Source: Vibrio diazotrophicus (GTDB lineage: Bacteria > Pseudomonadota > Gammaproteobacteria > Enterobacterales > Vibrionaceae). Taken from it: 64,000 nucleotides of DNA. The translations under genes were made by a program, and so were the position numbers. The notes beneath the pieces are model-generated. The model was not told the origin of the DNA and searched no databases. It saw only the letters and a list, made by a program, of their open reading frames with translations. The stretch spans positions 1 through 64,000 of the forward strand of contig NZ_CP151843.1 of assembly GCF_038452265.1 (NCBI RefSeq), written 5' to 3'. Numbering within the stretch: position 1 is the stretch's first letter; each line of letters starts with the position of its first letter. This document shows positions 55,011 to 63,484 of this stretch, in pieces.

Positions 55011-55994
55011 CTATTCTGTCTTATTTTGCATAAAAGCCTGCGGTGATTCACCAAAGGCTTTCTTAAATGCCGCTGAAAAGTTTGACGGATGATGATAACC
55101 CGCCTCATACGCGGCCTCGGTAATGCTGCAATACCCTTTTTCCAAGTGCTTTCGAGCGATATGCAAACGGCGATCACGAGCATAGCTTGCCACTGTCATA
55201 CCAAGTTGCTGTTTAAACTTGCTTTGTAAGCTTGAAACACTCATCGCCATCTGTTGAGCCAGCTTCTCTAGCCGGATATCTTCTGATAGATGCTGTTCAA
55301 TGTAATGTATCGCTTTGCCGATGGAATCATTATAGGTGGAGCAGCAAGCAGGGGATTCAGAAGTGGGTTTGTCGGCGAGCTGTTCAATACACATCTGAAT
55401 CAATGCAAAACTGCTGGCTTCGAGCTGAATATAATCGTTGAGTGTTTTAGGTGCAGACAGGGAAAGTACCTTCTTTGTTGCCTCAAGCATCTCGCCGGTA
55501 AAATTTACCATTGCTGCTGCTTTATGGGTGGAGACAAACTGGCTTGCAGGGCATGCCTCTTTAATTCGGTTTGATATCCATCGCGGTGATATGACTAAGT
55601 TGAGTTTTACGATGTAACTTCCTTTGACTAAGCGGCGATGGAAGTTACAAGGTTGCGCCAAATTGACGATAAGAGCTTGAGGCTCAGAACTGGCATCTAA
55701 GGTGAACTCTAAATCGTCGTAACCAAATTGCAGGTTTCCTTCAATGAGCAAGGTGATGATAGTCGAAGCTTCACTGGTACAAACAACCTGCGAGTCTTGT
55801 AACTCATAGCTGGCTCCGCCGTGAAGGGAAAATATGCCTTCACAGGTATGGCTGATAAATTCTCCTCGCGCTAGTGAGAGTGGAGAATTCTTACGCTGTG
55901 TCACTATGGTTTGTTGTTCGCTATCTCTAATCTTCTGAGTCAGAACGACTTTCGTTCCGGGTTGGCTTTTTGCAGTTACATTCGTTTCCATCAT
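55011..55994 (-). CDS. AraC-family regulator of siderophore uptake (PchR-like)
   Basis: About 327 aa. The C-terminal AraC domain has two helix-turn-helix motifs (IRLEKLAQQMAMSVSSLQSKFKQQ; ITEAAYEAGYHHPSNFSAAFKKAFGESP). The N-terminal part is typical of PchR-type regulators, which activate receptor genes when a ferric siderophore is present. It is divergent from the TonB receptor gene and convergent with the ABC transporter genes. Fur should repress it through the shared intergenic Fur box. Confidence 0.88.
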   Translation of the reverse strand: MMETNVTAKSQPGTKVVLTQKIRDSEQQTIVTQRKNSPLSLARGEFISHTCEGIFSLHGGASYELQDSQVVCTSEASTIITLLIEGNLQFGYDDLEFTLDASSEPQALIVNLAQPCNFHRRLVKGSYIVKLNLVISPRWISNRIKEACPASQFVSTHKAAAMVNFTGEMLEATKKVLSLSAPKTLNDYIQLEASSFALIQMCIEQLADKPTSESPACCSTYNDSIGKAIHYIEQHLSEDIRLEKLAQQMAMSVSSLQSKFKQQLGMTVASYARDRRLHIARKHLEKGYCSITEAAYEAGYHHPSNFSAAFKKAFGESPQAFMQNKTE

Positions 55995-56064
55995 CAAATC
56001 TCATAACTGTTATGCGATTTTGCATAAGCTATTCAGGTTCCTACTTTACGGTATACATATTAAC

Positions 56065-56090
56065 ATTATTGATAACGATTATCATTTGTA
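56065..56090. promoter_or_regulatory. Fur box between the AraC regulator and the TonB receptor gene
   Basis: GATAACGATTATCATTT at 56071-56087 matches the Fur consensus at about 14 of 19 positions, and overlapping ATTATTGATAACGATTAT extends it to the left. Placed to control both divergent genes. Confidence 0.8.
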
Positions 56091-56121
56091 TTTTATGCAT
56101 AAGTGAAAGGAACTAAAGGAT

Positions 56122-58113
56122 ATGTATCCGAATAAGAAGTCAGTGGTATGTTTGGCGATTACTTCTGTGTTGAGTGGAGGAGTATTTGCCCAGCAGGAAG
56201 AGACTCAGCAAGAACAGGTTGTTGTCTGGGGAACAAAAGTATCGAGTAACTCGGAATCTCTAACGACCGATGATCTGTCGGTTAAACAAGCGGATCATAT
56301 GTCCGACTTGTTGCGTGATATTCCCGGTGTCGATGTTGGTGGAACACACTCGGTAAACCAACGTATCAATATTCGTGGTCTAGGTGAAAGTGATCTAGAT
56401 ATCCGTTTAGACGGCGCTTCACAACATGCGAACATGTTCCACCATATTGGCAGCCTGACTTTAAACCCTGATATTCTCAAATCAGCGGACATCCAAGTCG
56501 GTAATAACTCAGTGGTCTCTGGTGGGCTAGGTGGTGCTGTTTATTTCGAAACCAAAAACGCCAAAGATCTGCTTCTCTATGACGAGTCATTTGGTGCACG
56601 AGTATTTGCAGGTTATGCGTCTAACGCAAACCAGCAGGGGTCTGTGACCGTTTATGGTCAATTAAGCGATAAGGTTGATGCCATGATCTATGGGCAGCAA
56701 ATATCGCGTGACAACTTTGAAGATGGCAAAGGTGATGAAACCATCGGAGCGGATGGAGATACATACAACGTGCTGGGTAAAATTGGTTTCGAACCTGCGT
56801 TGGGGCATCGATTCCAGCTTTCCTATGATGTGTACCGCGACAAAGGTGATTACAGCCCTCGTCCAGATATGGCTGGTAGCGCCAACCTTACATTAACGGG
56901 TGATGAGCTCGTACCGACGAAGTACGATCGCGACACTATTACTGGCTCTTATGAACTGGACACCGAACATCACAAAGGAAAAATTACGCTGTATAGCAGC
57001 GAAACAGAAATTGATCGTGATGAATCTGTGATTACCAGCCGTTGGGCTACGGTACGTCATTCAAGAAACACCGCAACCAACAGAAATATCGGTGCAAACA
57101 TAAAGTTCCAATCTGATTACCAAGTCGCAAGCCTAAATAACCAAGTGACCTACGGTGCTGATTATATCGATCAGACCAGTGAGAGTGCCTACGGTGGCTC
57201 CAAATTTATGGAAGAGTCGGCAATTTCTACGGCTCTGTTTGCGGAAAATAAACTCTATGTGACAGATGCTTGGTCTGTCGCTGCCGGCTTGCGTTTTGAC
57301 GATTTTGAGCGCAAAGCGGTGACTTCTGACAATAGCTTTGATGATGTGACTTGGTCTTTAGGAACCGAGTGGGATGTAACCAAAGACTGGACTTTATTTG
57401 CCAACGCTCGTTCTTTGTTCAAAGGGCCTGAGTTATTGGAAACCTTTGTGAGATATCAGGATGTGGCGTACTTAGCGGATGATATTAAAGCGGAAACGGG
57501 CTTGAATACTCAAGCCGGTGTAAGGTTCGACAAGAAATTGAACGATCACTTCTTGGGCATGAACATTACGTTATTTAAGACGCAAATTGATGACTACATC
57601 TCAACAGATTGGGACAACGCTACCAGTACTTATAGCATCCGCAATGCAGGTGATATGGAAATCAAAGGTCTGGAGGTAAGCGCGACATACGCTTACGACA
57701 TGTTTAGCTCCAAGCTATCTTATGCGCGCTCTGAAGCGAATGATGTCACGAATGGTGGCCCAATGCCTGATTCATATGGTTCAAGCGCTGACATGGGCGA
57801 TAGCTTTGCTCTTACTTTAGGTTATCAAGCAGATTCGATTGACACTATGTTCGGTTGGACGTCGATTGTTGTTCTTGATGAAGATAACGTGATGGCTGGC
57901 GCGGACATCAAACAAGACTACGACGTACACAACATGCACGCACAGTGGATCCCTCATCAAATCCCCGATTTAATCGTAACTGTGGGTATCGAAAACATCT
58001 TTGATGAGCTTTACGTCTCTCACGCATCACGTCTGGGAACAGCGCGTGGCGCGACCACGGATGATTATGAACCTGGAAGAAGCTATAAGATTTCGGCGGC
58101 TTATCAGTTCTAA
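56122..58113 (+). CDS. TonB-dependent outer-membrane siderophore receptor
   Basis: A 663-aa receptor with a signal peptide (AITSVLSGGVFA). A TonB-box-like segment EQVVVWGTKV is followed by a plug domain (DLLRDIPGVDVGGTHSVNQ; INIRGLGESDLDIRLDG) and a barrel ending in GRSYKISAAYQF with the terminal Phe. I see no histidine motif typical of heme receptors. The neighbouring siderophore ABC genes and PchR-like regulator suggest a ferric siderophore; which one cannot be told. Behind a strong Fur box. Confidence 0.92.
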   Translation: MYPNKKSVVCLAITSVLSGGVFAQQEETQQEQVVVWGTKVSSNSESLTTDDLSVKQADHMSDLLRDIPGVDVGGTHSVNQRINIRGLGESDLDIRLDGASQHANMFHHIGSLTLNPDILKSADIQVGNNSVVSGGLGGAVYFETKNAKDLLLYDESFGARVFAGYASNANQQGSVTVYGQLSDKVDAMIYGQQISRDNFEDGKGDETIGADGDTYNVLGKIGFEPALGHRFQLSYDVYRDKGDYSPRPDMAGSANLTLTGDELVPTKYDRDTITGSYELDTEHHKGKITLYSSETEIDRDESVITSRWATVRHSRNTATNRNIGANIKFQSDYQVASLNNQVTYGADYIDQTSESAYGGSKFMEESAISTALFAENKLYVTDAWSVAAGLRFDDFERKAVTSDNSFDDVTWSLGTEWDVTKDWTLFANARSLFKGPELLETFVRYQDVAYLADDIKAETGLNTQAGVRFDKKLNDHFLGMNITLFKTQIDDYISTDWDNATSTYSIRNAGDMEIKGLEVSATYAYDMFSSKLSYARSEANDVTNGGPMPDSYGSSADMGDSFALTLGYQADSIDTMFGWTSIVVLDEDNVMAGADIKQDYDVHNMHAQWIPHQIPDLIVTVGIENIFDELYVSHASRLGTARGATTDDYEPGRSYKISAAYQF

Positions 58114-58197
58114 CGACGTCCTACCACTTAAGTACTAAATGTAACTAATAGCATATCGACTTAAGTGCACTAACAAAACAATAGGCTAGGTAATTCA

Positions 58198-58227
58198 ACC
58201 GCTTACAAGTAATTGTAGGCGGTTTTT
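58198..58227 (+). terminator. Terminator of the TonB receptor gene
   Basis: ACCGCTTACAA and TTGTAGGCGGT pair (one wobble pair) around GTAA and are followed by TTTT. Confidence 0.8.
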
Positions 58228-58439
58228 CCGTTTTGTAGTTGATAGCTGGTGTAAAGCGCAGAATAAATATTTCATAACTCGAAAGAAATGAATTTTTGCT
58301 AGAGATCAATAAAAAACGCGAGAGTTGCATTAAAAAATTAAAACAAAGTTGAAAGATTCAAAAATTATTGAATAATGGGTGTAAGCAAACACACGAAGCA
58401 TTAGCTTCATACTCATTGTCGGATACAGGAAAGAGCCCC
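58228..58439. promoter_or_regulatory. Upstream region of ackA
   Basis: An AT-rich spacer that presumably carries the ackA promoter. It contains two small palindromes, TTGAA-AGA-TTCAA (58349-58361) and ATTATT-G-AATAAT (58364-58376), about 65-90 bases before the start codon. Whether they bind a regulator is unknown. Confidence 0.35.
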
Positions 58440-59633
58440 ATGTCGAACTCGTATGTGTTGGTTATCAACTCTGGTAGCTCCTCACTAAAATTTGCAGTCA
58501 TTGATTCAAGTAGCGGTGAAGCGTTAGTTACAGGTTTAGGGGAATGCTTTGGCCTTCCTGAAGCAGTTCTTGGTTGGAAATATCAGGGAGAGAAAACTGA
58601 AGAGGCGATTACTGCTCCGGACAATCATCACCAACACGCCATTAATCGTATTGTAGGTTTGATGGAAAGCTTGGGATTTACGAAAGACTTGGTTGCAGTA
58701 GGTCATCGTATCGTTCATGGAGGTGAGAAATTCACTTCAACGGTTCGCATCGATGATGAAGTACTGACTGAAATTGAAAACTTGTCGGATCTAGCACCGC
58801 TCCACAACCCGGCAGGCGCAAAAGGCATTCGTGCTGCAATTCAAGCTTTCCCAAGCCTTCCTCAATTTGCTGTATTCGACACCGCTTTCCACCAAACAAT
58901 GCCGCAAAAAGCATTCACTGGTGCAATTTCTCATGAACTGTATGAGAAATACGGTATTCGTCGATACGGCTTCCACGGCACTAGCCATTACTTTGTAAGC
59001 CGTGAAGCAGCAAAAATGCTGGATAAATCGATTGATGAATCAAACTTCATCACGGTTCACCTTGGTAACGGTGCATCTGTGTGTGCGATTCGTAATGGTA
59101 AATCAGTCGATACATCAATGGGCTTCACCCCACTAGCTGGCCTAATGATGGGTACGCGCTCAGGCGACCTTGACCCAGGCATTATCGAGTTCCTATTGAA
59201 GAAAGGTTGGACTCAAGAAGAAGTATTCAACACACTGAACAAGAAATCAGGTTTCTTAGGTGTGTCGGGTTTAACTTCTGACGCTCGTGGCATTTTAGAA
59301 GCAATGGCGAAGGGCCATGAAGGTGCGAAACTCGCATTTGAAGTGTTCACTTACCGCGTAGCTAAGTACATCGGTTCATACCTGATCCCATTAGACAGCT
59401 TAGATGCAATCATCTTCACAGGTGGTATCGGTGAGAACTCACTGGATATTCGTCGCGAGATCTTAAGCAATCTTAAACTACTAGGCTTTGTCGAAGACGA
59501 GAAAGGCAATGAAGCGGCTCGTTTTGGTAACGCAGGTATTATCGGTAAATCTGAACAGCTAAATGCGGTAGCGATGGTGGTTCCGACCAACGAAGAATTT
59601 GTTATTGCTCAACAGTCGGTTGAATTGCTGTAG
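58440..59633 (+). CDS. ackA: Acetate kinase
   Basis: Converts acetate and ATP to acetyl phosphate and back. The 397-aa protein has all family signatures: VINSGSSSLKFAV, GHRIVHGGEKF, VFDTAFHQTMP, RRYGFHGTSHYFVS, HLGNGASVCAI, GTRSGDLDPG and FTGGIGENS. The frame is open back to 58368, but ATG 58440 (MSNSYVLVINSGSSS) matches the normal family start. No pta gene is adjacent, so it may be a second acetate kinase. Confidence 0.95.
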   Translation: MSNSYVLVINSGSSSLKFAVIDSSSGEALVTGLGECFGLPEAVLGWKYQGEKTEEAITAPDNHHQHAINRIVGLMESLGFTKDLVAVGHRIVHGGEKFTSTVRIDDEVLTEIENLSDLAPLHNPAGAKGIRAAIQAFPSLPQFAVFDTAFHQTMPQKAFTGAISHELYEKYGIRRYGFHGTSHYFVSREAAKMLDKSIDESNFITVHLGNGASVCAIRNGKSVDTSMGFTPLAGLMMGTRSGDLDPGIIEFLLKKGWTQEEVFNTLNKKSGFLGVSGLTSDARGILEAMAKGHEGAKLAFEVFTYRVAKYIGSYLIPLDSLDAIIFTGGIGENSLDIRREILSNLKLLGFVEDEKGNEAARFGNAGIIGKSEQLNAVAMVVPTNEEFVIAQQSVELL

Positions 59634-59654
59634 TAACAATCAAAACCCTATTGT

Positions 59655-59684
59655 TAAAAGCGAGCTCAGTGCTCGCTTTTTTTG
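59655..59684 (+). terminator. Terminator of ackA
   Basis: AAAAGCGAGC and GCTCGCTTTT with a TCAGT loop, followed by a T-run. Confidence 0.85.
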
Positions 59685-59987
59685 TTCTTTATGTTGGATA
59701 GCCCCTCGCTAAGCAAGCGAAAGGCGATACACCTATTACCAACTTCACTGACTTCTGCAACCCCTAAGTTAGCAGTGTTAGTGTTGACTTGTTTATGCCC
59801 CATTGTGTGTCAACCTAAGATGTAGGACATACTTCCTCTGTCATGATTTGACCTATTTTTTCTAATGACTAAATATGTAATTAGTTTTGTATTATAAGTA
59901 ACCCTATTCGGCATTTTTCTCTGCATTTATATGGAATGTGCCTAGTTAAAAGATACTGTTAGTTTCTTCGAGGAAAGATTCTCCAAA
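59685..59987. other. Junction between the core genome and the cassette cluster
   Basis: About 300 bases with no gene. No integrase gene and no clear attI are present. It contains a GTTGAC/GTCAAC inverted repeat near 59783-59814 and AT-rich DNA from 59845 on, which probably holds the promoter of the first cassette gene. Confidence 0.5.
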
Positions 59988-60527
59988 ATGAAGCAAGATT
60001 TTGAATTTATAAGCGAGTTAGCTAACCAGTTTTTTAGCCAAAAGCACATTCGTGATCGGCTAAAACACATTGAATATAATGAAATTACAGGTTGGGAAAT
60101 TTGGCTTCAAATCGAATTTTCGGTTTTTATTGATAGTCATTTGGAAGTAGCTGAATGGTGGCGAGAGTATCCATACACAATTGATAAAAGATCGGCTCGT
60201 CATAGAAAAAACATGATAATTGATTTCGTGCTTCGTAAAAAGTGCACAGCGCTAGATCAATACATAGCCTTGGAAATCAAACAGAATCAAGTTATGTCTT
60301 CCTGTATTCGAGGAATGATGGAAGATGTTTGTAAGGTTTGGTTAGTTCGTAACGCTGAGAATGATTTGCGTAGTATGTGGTGCTTAGGCGTTCATGCTTC
60401 AGCTTCTGAGGAGGAAACCTATACGCGCGTTGATAAATATGCCGATGAGTTTGGTGTTGAACTATCTGTGAGCGTTAGAATAACTAGTGAGATTAGGGGT
60501 ACAGGATTGTCCTATACAATATTTTAA
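59988..60527 (+). CDS. Cassette protein with PD-(D/E)xK nuclease-like core
   Basis: A 179-aa soluble protein. A helix with Glu37 (GWEIWLQIEF) is followed by Asp79 in NMIIDFVL and Glu96-x-Lys98 in IALEIKQN. The E...D...ExK spacing, with strands around D and ExK, is that of restriction-endonuclease-like folds. A helix with charged residues follows (IRGMMEDVCKVWLV). No helix-turn-helix is visible, and there is no methylase gene beside it. The gene ends 10 bases before the first attC site, so it fills an integron cassette. Activity is inferred. Confidence 0.6.
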   Translation: MKQDFEFISELANQFFSQKHIRDRLKHIEYNEITGWEIWLQIEFSVFIDSHLEVAEWWREYPYTIDKRSARHRKNMIIDFVLRKKCTALDQYIALEIKQNQVMSSCIRGMMEDVCKVWLVRNAENDLRSMWCLGVHASASEEETYTRVDKYADEFGVELSVSVRITSEIRGTGLSYTIF

Positions 60528-60536
60528 GTACAAAAC

Positions 60537-60656
60537 TAACAAACACTATAAGACGGATTAACAACGCGTGGCATTTTTAACATGCGTTAACTTTAGTGAT
60601 TTGGGTGGTGTGCGGAAACATCGTATTGCGTTGTTCACCACTTAAGCGAGCTAGGT
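60537..60656 (+). repeat. Integron attC site (VCR-like), first
   Basis: About 120 bases starting TAACAAAC, with ACAACGCGTGGC in the left arm, GTGTGCGGAA in the middle and CACTTAAGCGAGCTAGGT at the right end. The layout matches Vibrio superintegron repeats. The right core is GCTAGGT instead of GTTRRRY, one base off, which could weaken recombination. Confidence 0.85.
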
Positions 60657-60673
60657 CGGCAAGGTTGAGTTCT

Positions 60674-62014
60674 ATGACTAATTTTATTAAAAGCGTAGAT
60701 GAGTTAGAGGCTCATTTTTCAAAGTATAAAAGGGGTTACTTATTTCGCGGACAAGTAAAGCATTTTGTGGATTCTAAAGGGTGCACAAGCATTCCTACAT
60801 CTTTCAGCAGACATGGCTGTATTCCTGATGTTATGTTCAAGTGGACTCATTATGCTAAAGCTATGATTCGTGGCTTCTCTGGTGTCGACTACTTTGATAT
60901 AGACTTAGAGTTGTCTCAAGCAATACTGCAACATTATGGCTGGAGATCATTCTACGTAGATTTAACTAAGTCTTCTTCAATAGCATGTTGGTTTGCAACA
61001 AATGCATATGAAGAATCTAAGTCTATTCATATGAGTGAAGATATACATGAGAACCCTGTATGGCTGGTTCACAATAATGCCAAATATAGTCAGCATGAAG
61101 GGAACGGTCATATCTATATAATCGATTGCTTAGCATTAGAAACCTTAGATATAAAGATTCATGATCTCACTTTAATGCAAGGCGATGAAGGAAGGCTTAG
61201 ATTTGACGCTCAGCAAGCATGTTTGGTTGGGAACTTGAACGGCCGGTTGCCTCCTCAAGTTATTGCGTCACACATCGAAGTTCCGAGCAGTGTCTTGAAA
61301 GACTATTGTGAGAAAAATCTAATACACGATGTCTCGGACGTCTTCCCATCGAGCAATGAAGACTTTGTTTTAAAAACACTTTTAAGTTTACCTTGGGAAA
61401 AAATGAATATCGACGGCCCGATACCTACGTTTCGAAGAGGCTTAGTAATCCCAGATTATGAAGATAACTTTATAAAGCACCTTCCTCCAAATGTTACTCT
61501 ATACGAGAATTTCTGGGTTTCTGACAATAGAAATGATTCGGACAATCCATTTAAGGATCTGATTTTTTATAAACTCCCACAATTCGCCTACTACGCCAAT
61601 ACCAATGAAGAATTTGATTTAGTTCTTGTTAGTGAGGCTCTGAAAAGGCATGGTGACTTTGTTGTTGAGATTGATGGCTTGGTGAAAATAGTGGAGGCGC
61701 AAGAGGAATATATTTATGAGAAAGGGATACATGTTTCGGTTGATGATGATGGATATATTTCGGTATCTGGGTTAGTCGTTTCTCATCCAAGTAATATTGT
61801 TGCTGGTGTGGGCACTAATGTTGGCTGGATCTATAAAAACAATCATAATGTCTGGAAGCGAGTCGACCACCAAGACGAGTGCCCTTGCAATAATTCACTT
61901 AGACATCAGTTGCAATTTTCATTACTTAGAATGCTTAATGAAGCGATAAAGAATGAAGAACTTATTGCCGATAATAACTGTTGTTACAGGCATAAAAGTG
62001 TCCCATCGGCTTAA
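60674..62014 (+). CDS. FRG-domain cassette protein
   Basis: A 446-aa protein with an N-terminal FRG domain: YLFRGQ (22-27), the alpha-helical QHYGWRSFYVDLTKS (86-100) and IACWFATNAY (103-112). FRG domains are found in many bacterial and phage-linked proteins of unknown biochemistry. The remaining 300 residues match nothing I recognise. The start at 60674 lies 18 bases after the first attC core; the frame opens upstream inside the attC, which is an artefact. Its stop codon TAA is part of the TAACAAAC that begins the second attC. Confidence 0.75.
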   Translation: MTNFIKSVDELEAHFSKYKRGYLFRGQVKHFVDSKGCTSIPTSFSRHGCIPDVMFKWTHYAKAMIRGFSGVDYFDIDLELSQAILQHYGWRSFYVDLTKSSSIACWFATNAYEESKSIHMSEDIHENPVWLVHNNAKYSQHEGNGHIYIIDCLALETLDIKIHDLTLMQGDEGRLRFDAQQACLVGNLNGRLPPQVIASHIEVPSSVLKDYCEKNLIHDVSDVFPSSNEDFVLKTLLSLPWEKMNIDGPIPTFRRGLVIPDYEDNFIKHLPPNVTLYENFWVSDNRNDSDNPFKDLIFYKLPQFAYYANTNEEFDLVLVSEALKRHGDFVVEIDGLVKIVEAQEEYIYEKGIHVSVDDDGYISVSGLVVSHPSNIVAGVGTNVGWIYKNNHNVWKRVDHQDECPCNNSLRHQLQFSLLRMLNEAIKNEELIADNNCCYRHKSVPSA

Positions 62015-62136
62015 CAAACGTTTCACATAGGGACTACCAACTCGCGGTATTTTTATAATGCGTCGGTTTTTGTGATTACAGTGTTGTGCGGAAGCTTGGT
62101 TGTAGCGTTGGCTGCCCCTTAAGCGGATGTTATAGC
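62012..62136 (+). repeat. Integron attC site (VCR-like), second
   Basis: About 125 bases from TAACAAACG to CCCCTTAAGCGGATGTTATAG. It shares GTGCGGAA and CTTAAGCG with the first site and has the usual arm symmetry (CAACTCGCGG against TGTAGCGTTGG). Confidence 0.88.
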
Positions 62137-62148
62137 GCAGGATAAACG

Positions 62149-62733
62149 ATGATATTAGAGTCAGCAGAAAATTGGGTTAAAAGCTATGAGTCTTTGCTTC
62201 ATGGAATGGAGTTAAACCCAGAACACAAGAAGGTTGTACCTTTAGCATTGTTGCATTTGGCTCTGGAGCACAATGCAGCAATTGTGAAGCTTGTTAGACT
62301 TGGTTTTCATGGTTCTGCGTTCGCATTGCTTCGCCCTCAAAGAGACGCGTTTTTGCGAGGTATTTGGTTATTTAGGTGTGCGTCAGAGTCTCAACTGTCA
62401 AAATTCATGGCTGGAAGAGAGCCACCTGGTACCAAAGTGCTATTTGAACAATTGGAACAAACACAAGGCTATCGTCATGCTCATCTTTCCGAGCTAATGG
62501 CTGAAATTAAAACTCACCTCCACGATTTTACTCACGGAGGGCTTTATCAGTCAGCTAGCCGTGACAAAGGTAGTCGAATCGCAGGTGGACACTCAGAGCT
62601 GCAAATTGAGTGGTTATTGAGACAAACTTTAGTGCTTTCATTTCTAACTGCTTTAGAGGTTTGCCACATCTTTAATGACGCACCAAGATCACATGAACTA
62701 ACGTCTATTTTTAATAAACTCATAGCAGCGTAG
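62149..62733 (+). CDS. Helical cassette protein, DUF5677/DUF6988-like
   Basis: A 194-aa, mainly helical protein. The core HNAAIVKLVRLGFHGSAFAL followed by LRPQRDAFLRGIWLF resembles the DUF5677/DUF6988 pattern of helical proteins that are common in integron cassettes. A second conserved-looking segment is HLHDFTHGGLYQ. AGGATAAACG before the ATG is the ribosome binding site, and the start lies 13 bases after the second attC core. Function unknown; the helical pattern is also seen in HEPN-type proteins, but no RxxxxH motif is clear. Confidence 0.65.
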   Translation: MILESAENWVKSYESLLHGMELNPEHKKVVPLALLHLALEHNAAIVKLVRLGFHGSAFALLRPQRDAFLRGIWLFRCASESQLSKFMAGREPPGTKVLFEQLEQTQGYRHAHLSELMAEIKTHLHDFTHGGLYQSASRDKGSRIAGGHSELQIEWLLRQTLVLSFLTALEVCHIFNDAPRSHELTSIFNKLIAA

Positions 62734-62751
62734 TGCTGGCTGGGAGTCTCG

Positions 62752-62798
62752 CTATAAAAAACGCTTTAAGGCGGATTTGCAACGCTCGGCGTTATATG
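62752..62798 (+). repeat. Truncated attC site
   Basis: The left arm TATAAAAAACGCTTTAAGG, followed by CGGATTTGCAACGCTCGGC, is that of a Vibrio attC, but it passes directly into GCGTTATATG. The loop and right arm (expected ...CCCCTTAAGCGG) are missing, leaving about 47 bases instead of 120. Confidence 0.65.
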
Positions 62799-63134
62799 CT
62801 TTTCCGTTTTTAGATAATTTAGAGGGCGATATGACAATTGACGAATGCCACAAGTAATTTCTTCAAGCCTGATGGAATGGATAAATCCTTGTCATAGCTG
62901 GAATTGCTTTTGAAACAGAGAGTGCCAGTGAAACATAAAGATGGCGATAGCAATAACCAACATTTATATGATTCTATTCATTGGATGGATGCATATAAAC
63001 ACCTGACCATTCTTATTGAGGGGCATCGTACAGCAAAACGTCATACATTCACCTTGGTTGTATCGTACTTAGCGCCACTAGTGTCTGGTGGTTTGCTGTT
63101 AGCAAGGCTTGGGAATTTAGGACAATTCTGCACG
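62799..63134 (+). pseudogene. Remnant cassette of unknown content
   Basis: A good ribosome binding site (GAGGG) stands before ATG 62831, but the frame stops after eight codons (MTIDECHK). A second open frame from TTG 62904 encodes HLYDSIHWMDAYKHLTILIEGH and a hydrophobic stretch (TLVVSYLAPLVSGGLLLA), then runs through the collapsed attC at 63135-63155. This looks like a decayed gene, not an intact one. Family not recognised. Confidence 0.4.
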
Positions 63135-63155
63135 CATATAACGCGACGTTATGTG
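63135..63155 (+). repeat. Collapsed attC site (outer arms only)
   Basis: CATATAACG-CGA-CGTTATGTG is a 9-bp inverted repeat with a three-base centre. The two arms match the outer ends of an attC site (TATAAC and GTTATG), with the whole body deleted. Confidence 0.5.
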
Positions 63156-63193
63156 CTTATCACTGTAGTTGGCTTATGTTTAAAGGAAAATTG

Positions 63194-63415
63194 ATGGAAA
63201 ACATTCAAAGATCAAACGTTCTTATAGCTTTAGCAGAAGTGGTCCAAGATATTGAAGTGATCGAGAAAATAGAAGAGTCCGCTGGTCGACTTTCAAATGA
63301 CGAGTTGGCAAAGTTAGAAGGCTTAATTCTCAATAAAGTGATGGCATATCGAACACATGATAAGTGGCCACCGAAAATACAACCTATTACAGAAGTGATG
63401 AATTTTGATAGTTAG
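63194..63415 (+). CDS. Small helical cassette protein
   Basis: A 73-aa protein (MENIQRSNVLIALAEVVQDI...) rich in Glu, Ile and Leu, predicted mostly helical with a basic, Pro-rich C-terminus (THDKWPPKIQPITEV). ATG 63194 has AAAGGA seven bases upstream. No attC-like sequence separates it from the next gene, which starts 69 bases later, so the two form one cassette. I recognise no family. Size and position would suit an antitoxin or immunity partner, which is only an inference. Confidence 0.55.
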   Translation: MENIQRSNVLIALAEVVQDIEVIEKIEESAGRLSNDELAKLEGLILNKVMAYRTHDKWPPKIQPITEVMNFDS

Positions 63416-63484
63416 TGGCGCTTGGTTAGTAACACCTTAAATTACACAAATAACAGGGCATTAAGTGTTTCTGGAGTTTTTAGC

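Noticed and set aside
59755..59785. attC-like right end (CCCCTAAGTTAGC...GTTAG) downstream of ackA
   Set aside because: No matching left arm is present and the core does not fit GTTRRRY, so it cannot be supported as an attC or attI site.
60596..60673. N-terminal extension of the FRG protein
   Set aside because: The extension lies inside the attC site; the start at 60674 directly after the attC core fits cassette structure.
62831..62857. Eight-codon open frame MTIDECHK behind a good ribosome binding site
   Set aside because: Too short to claim as a gene; more likely the start of a decayed cassette gene.
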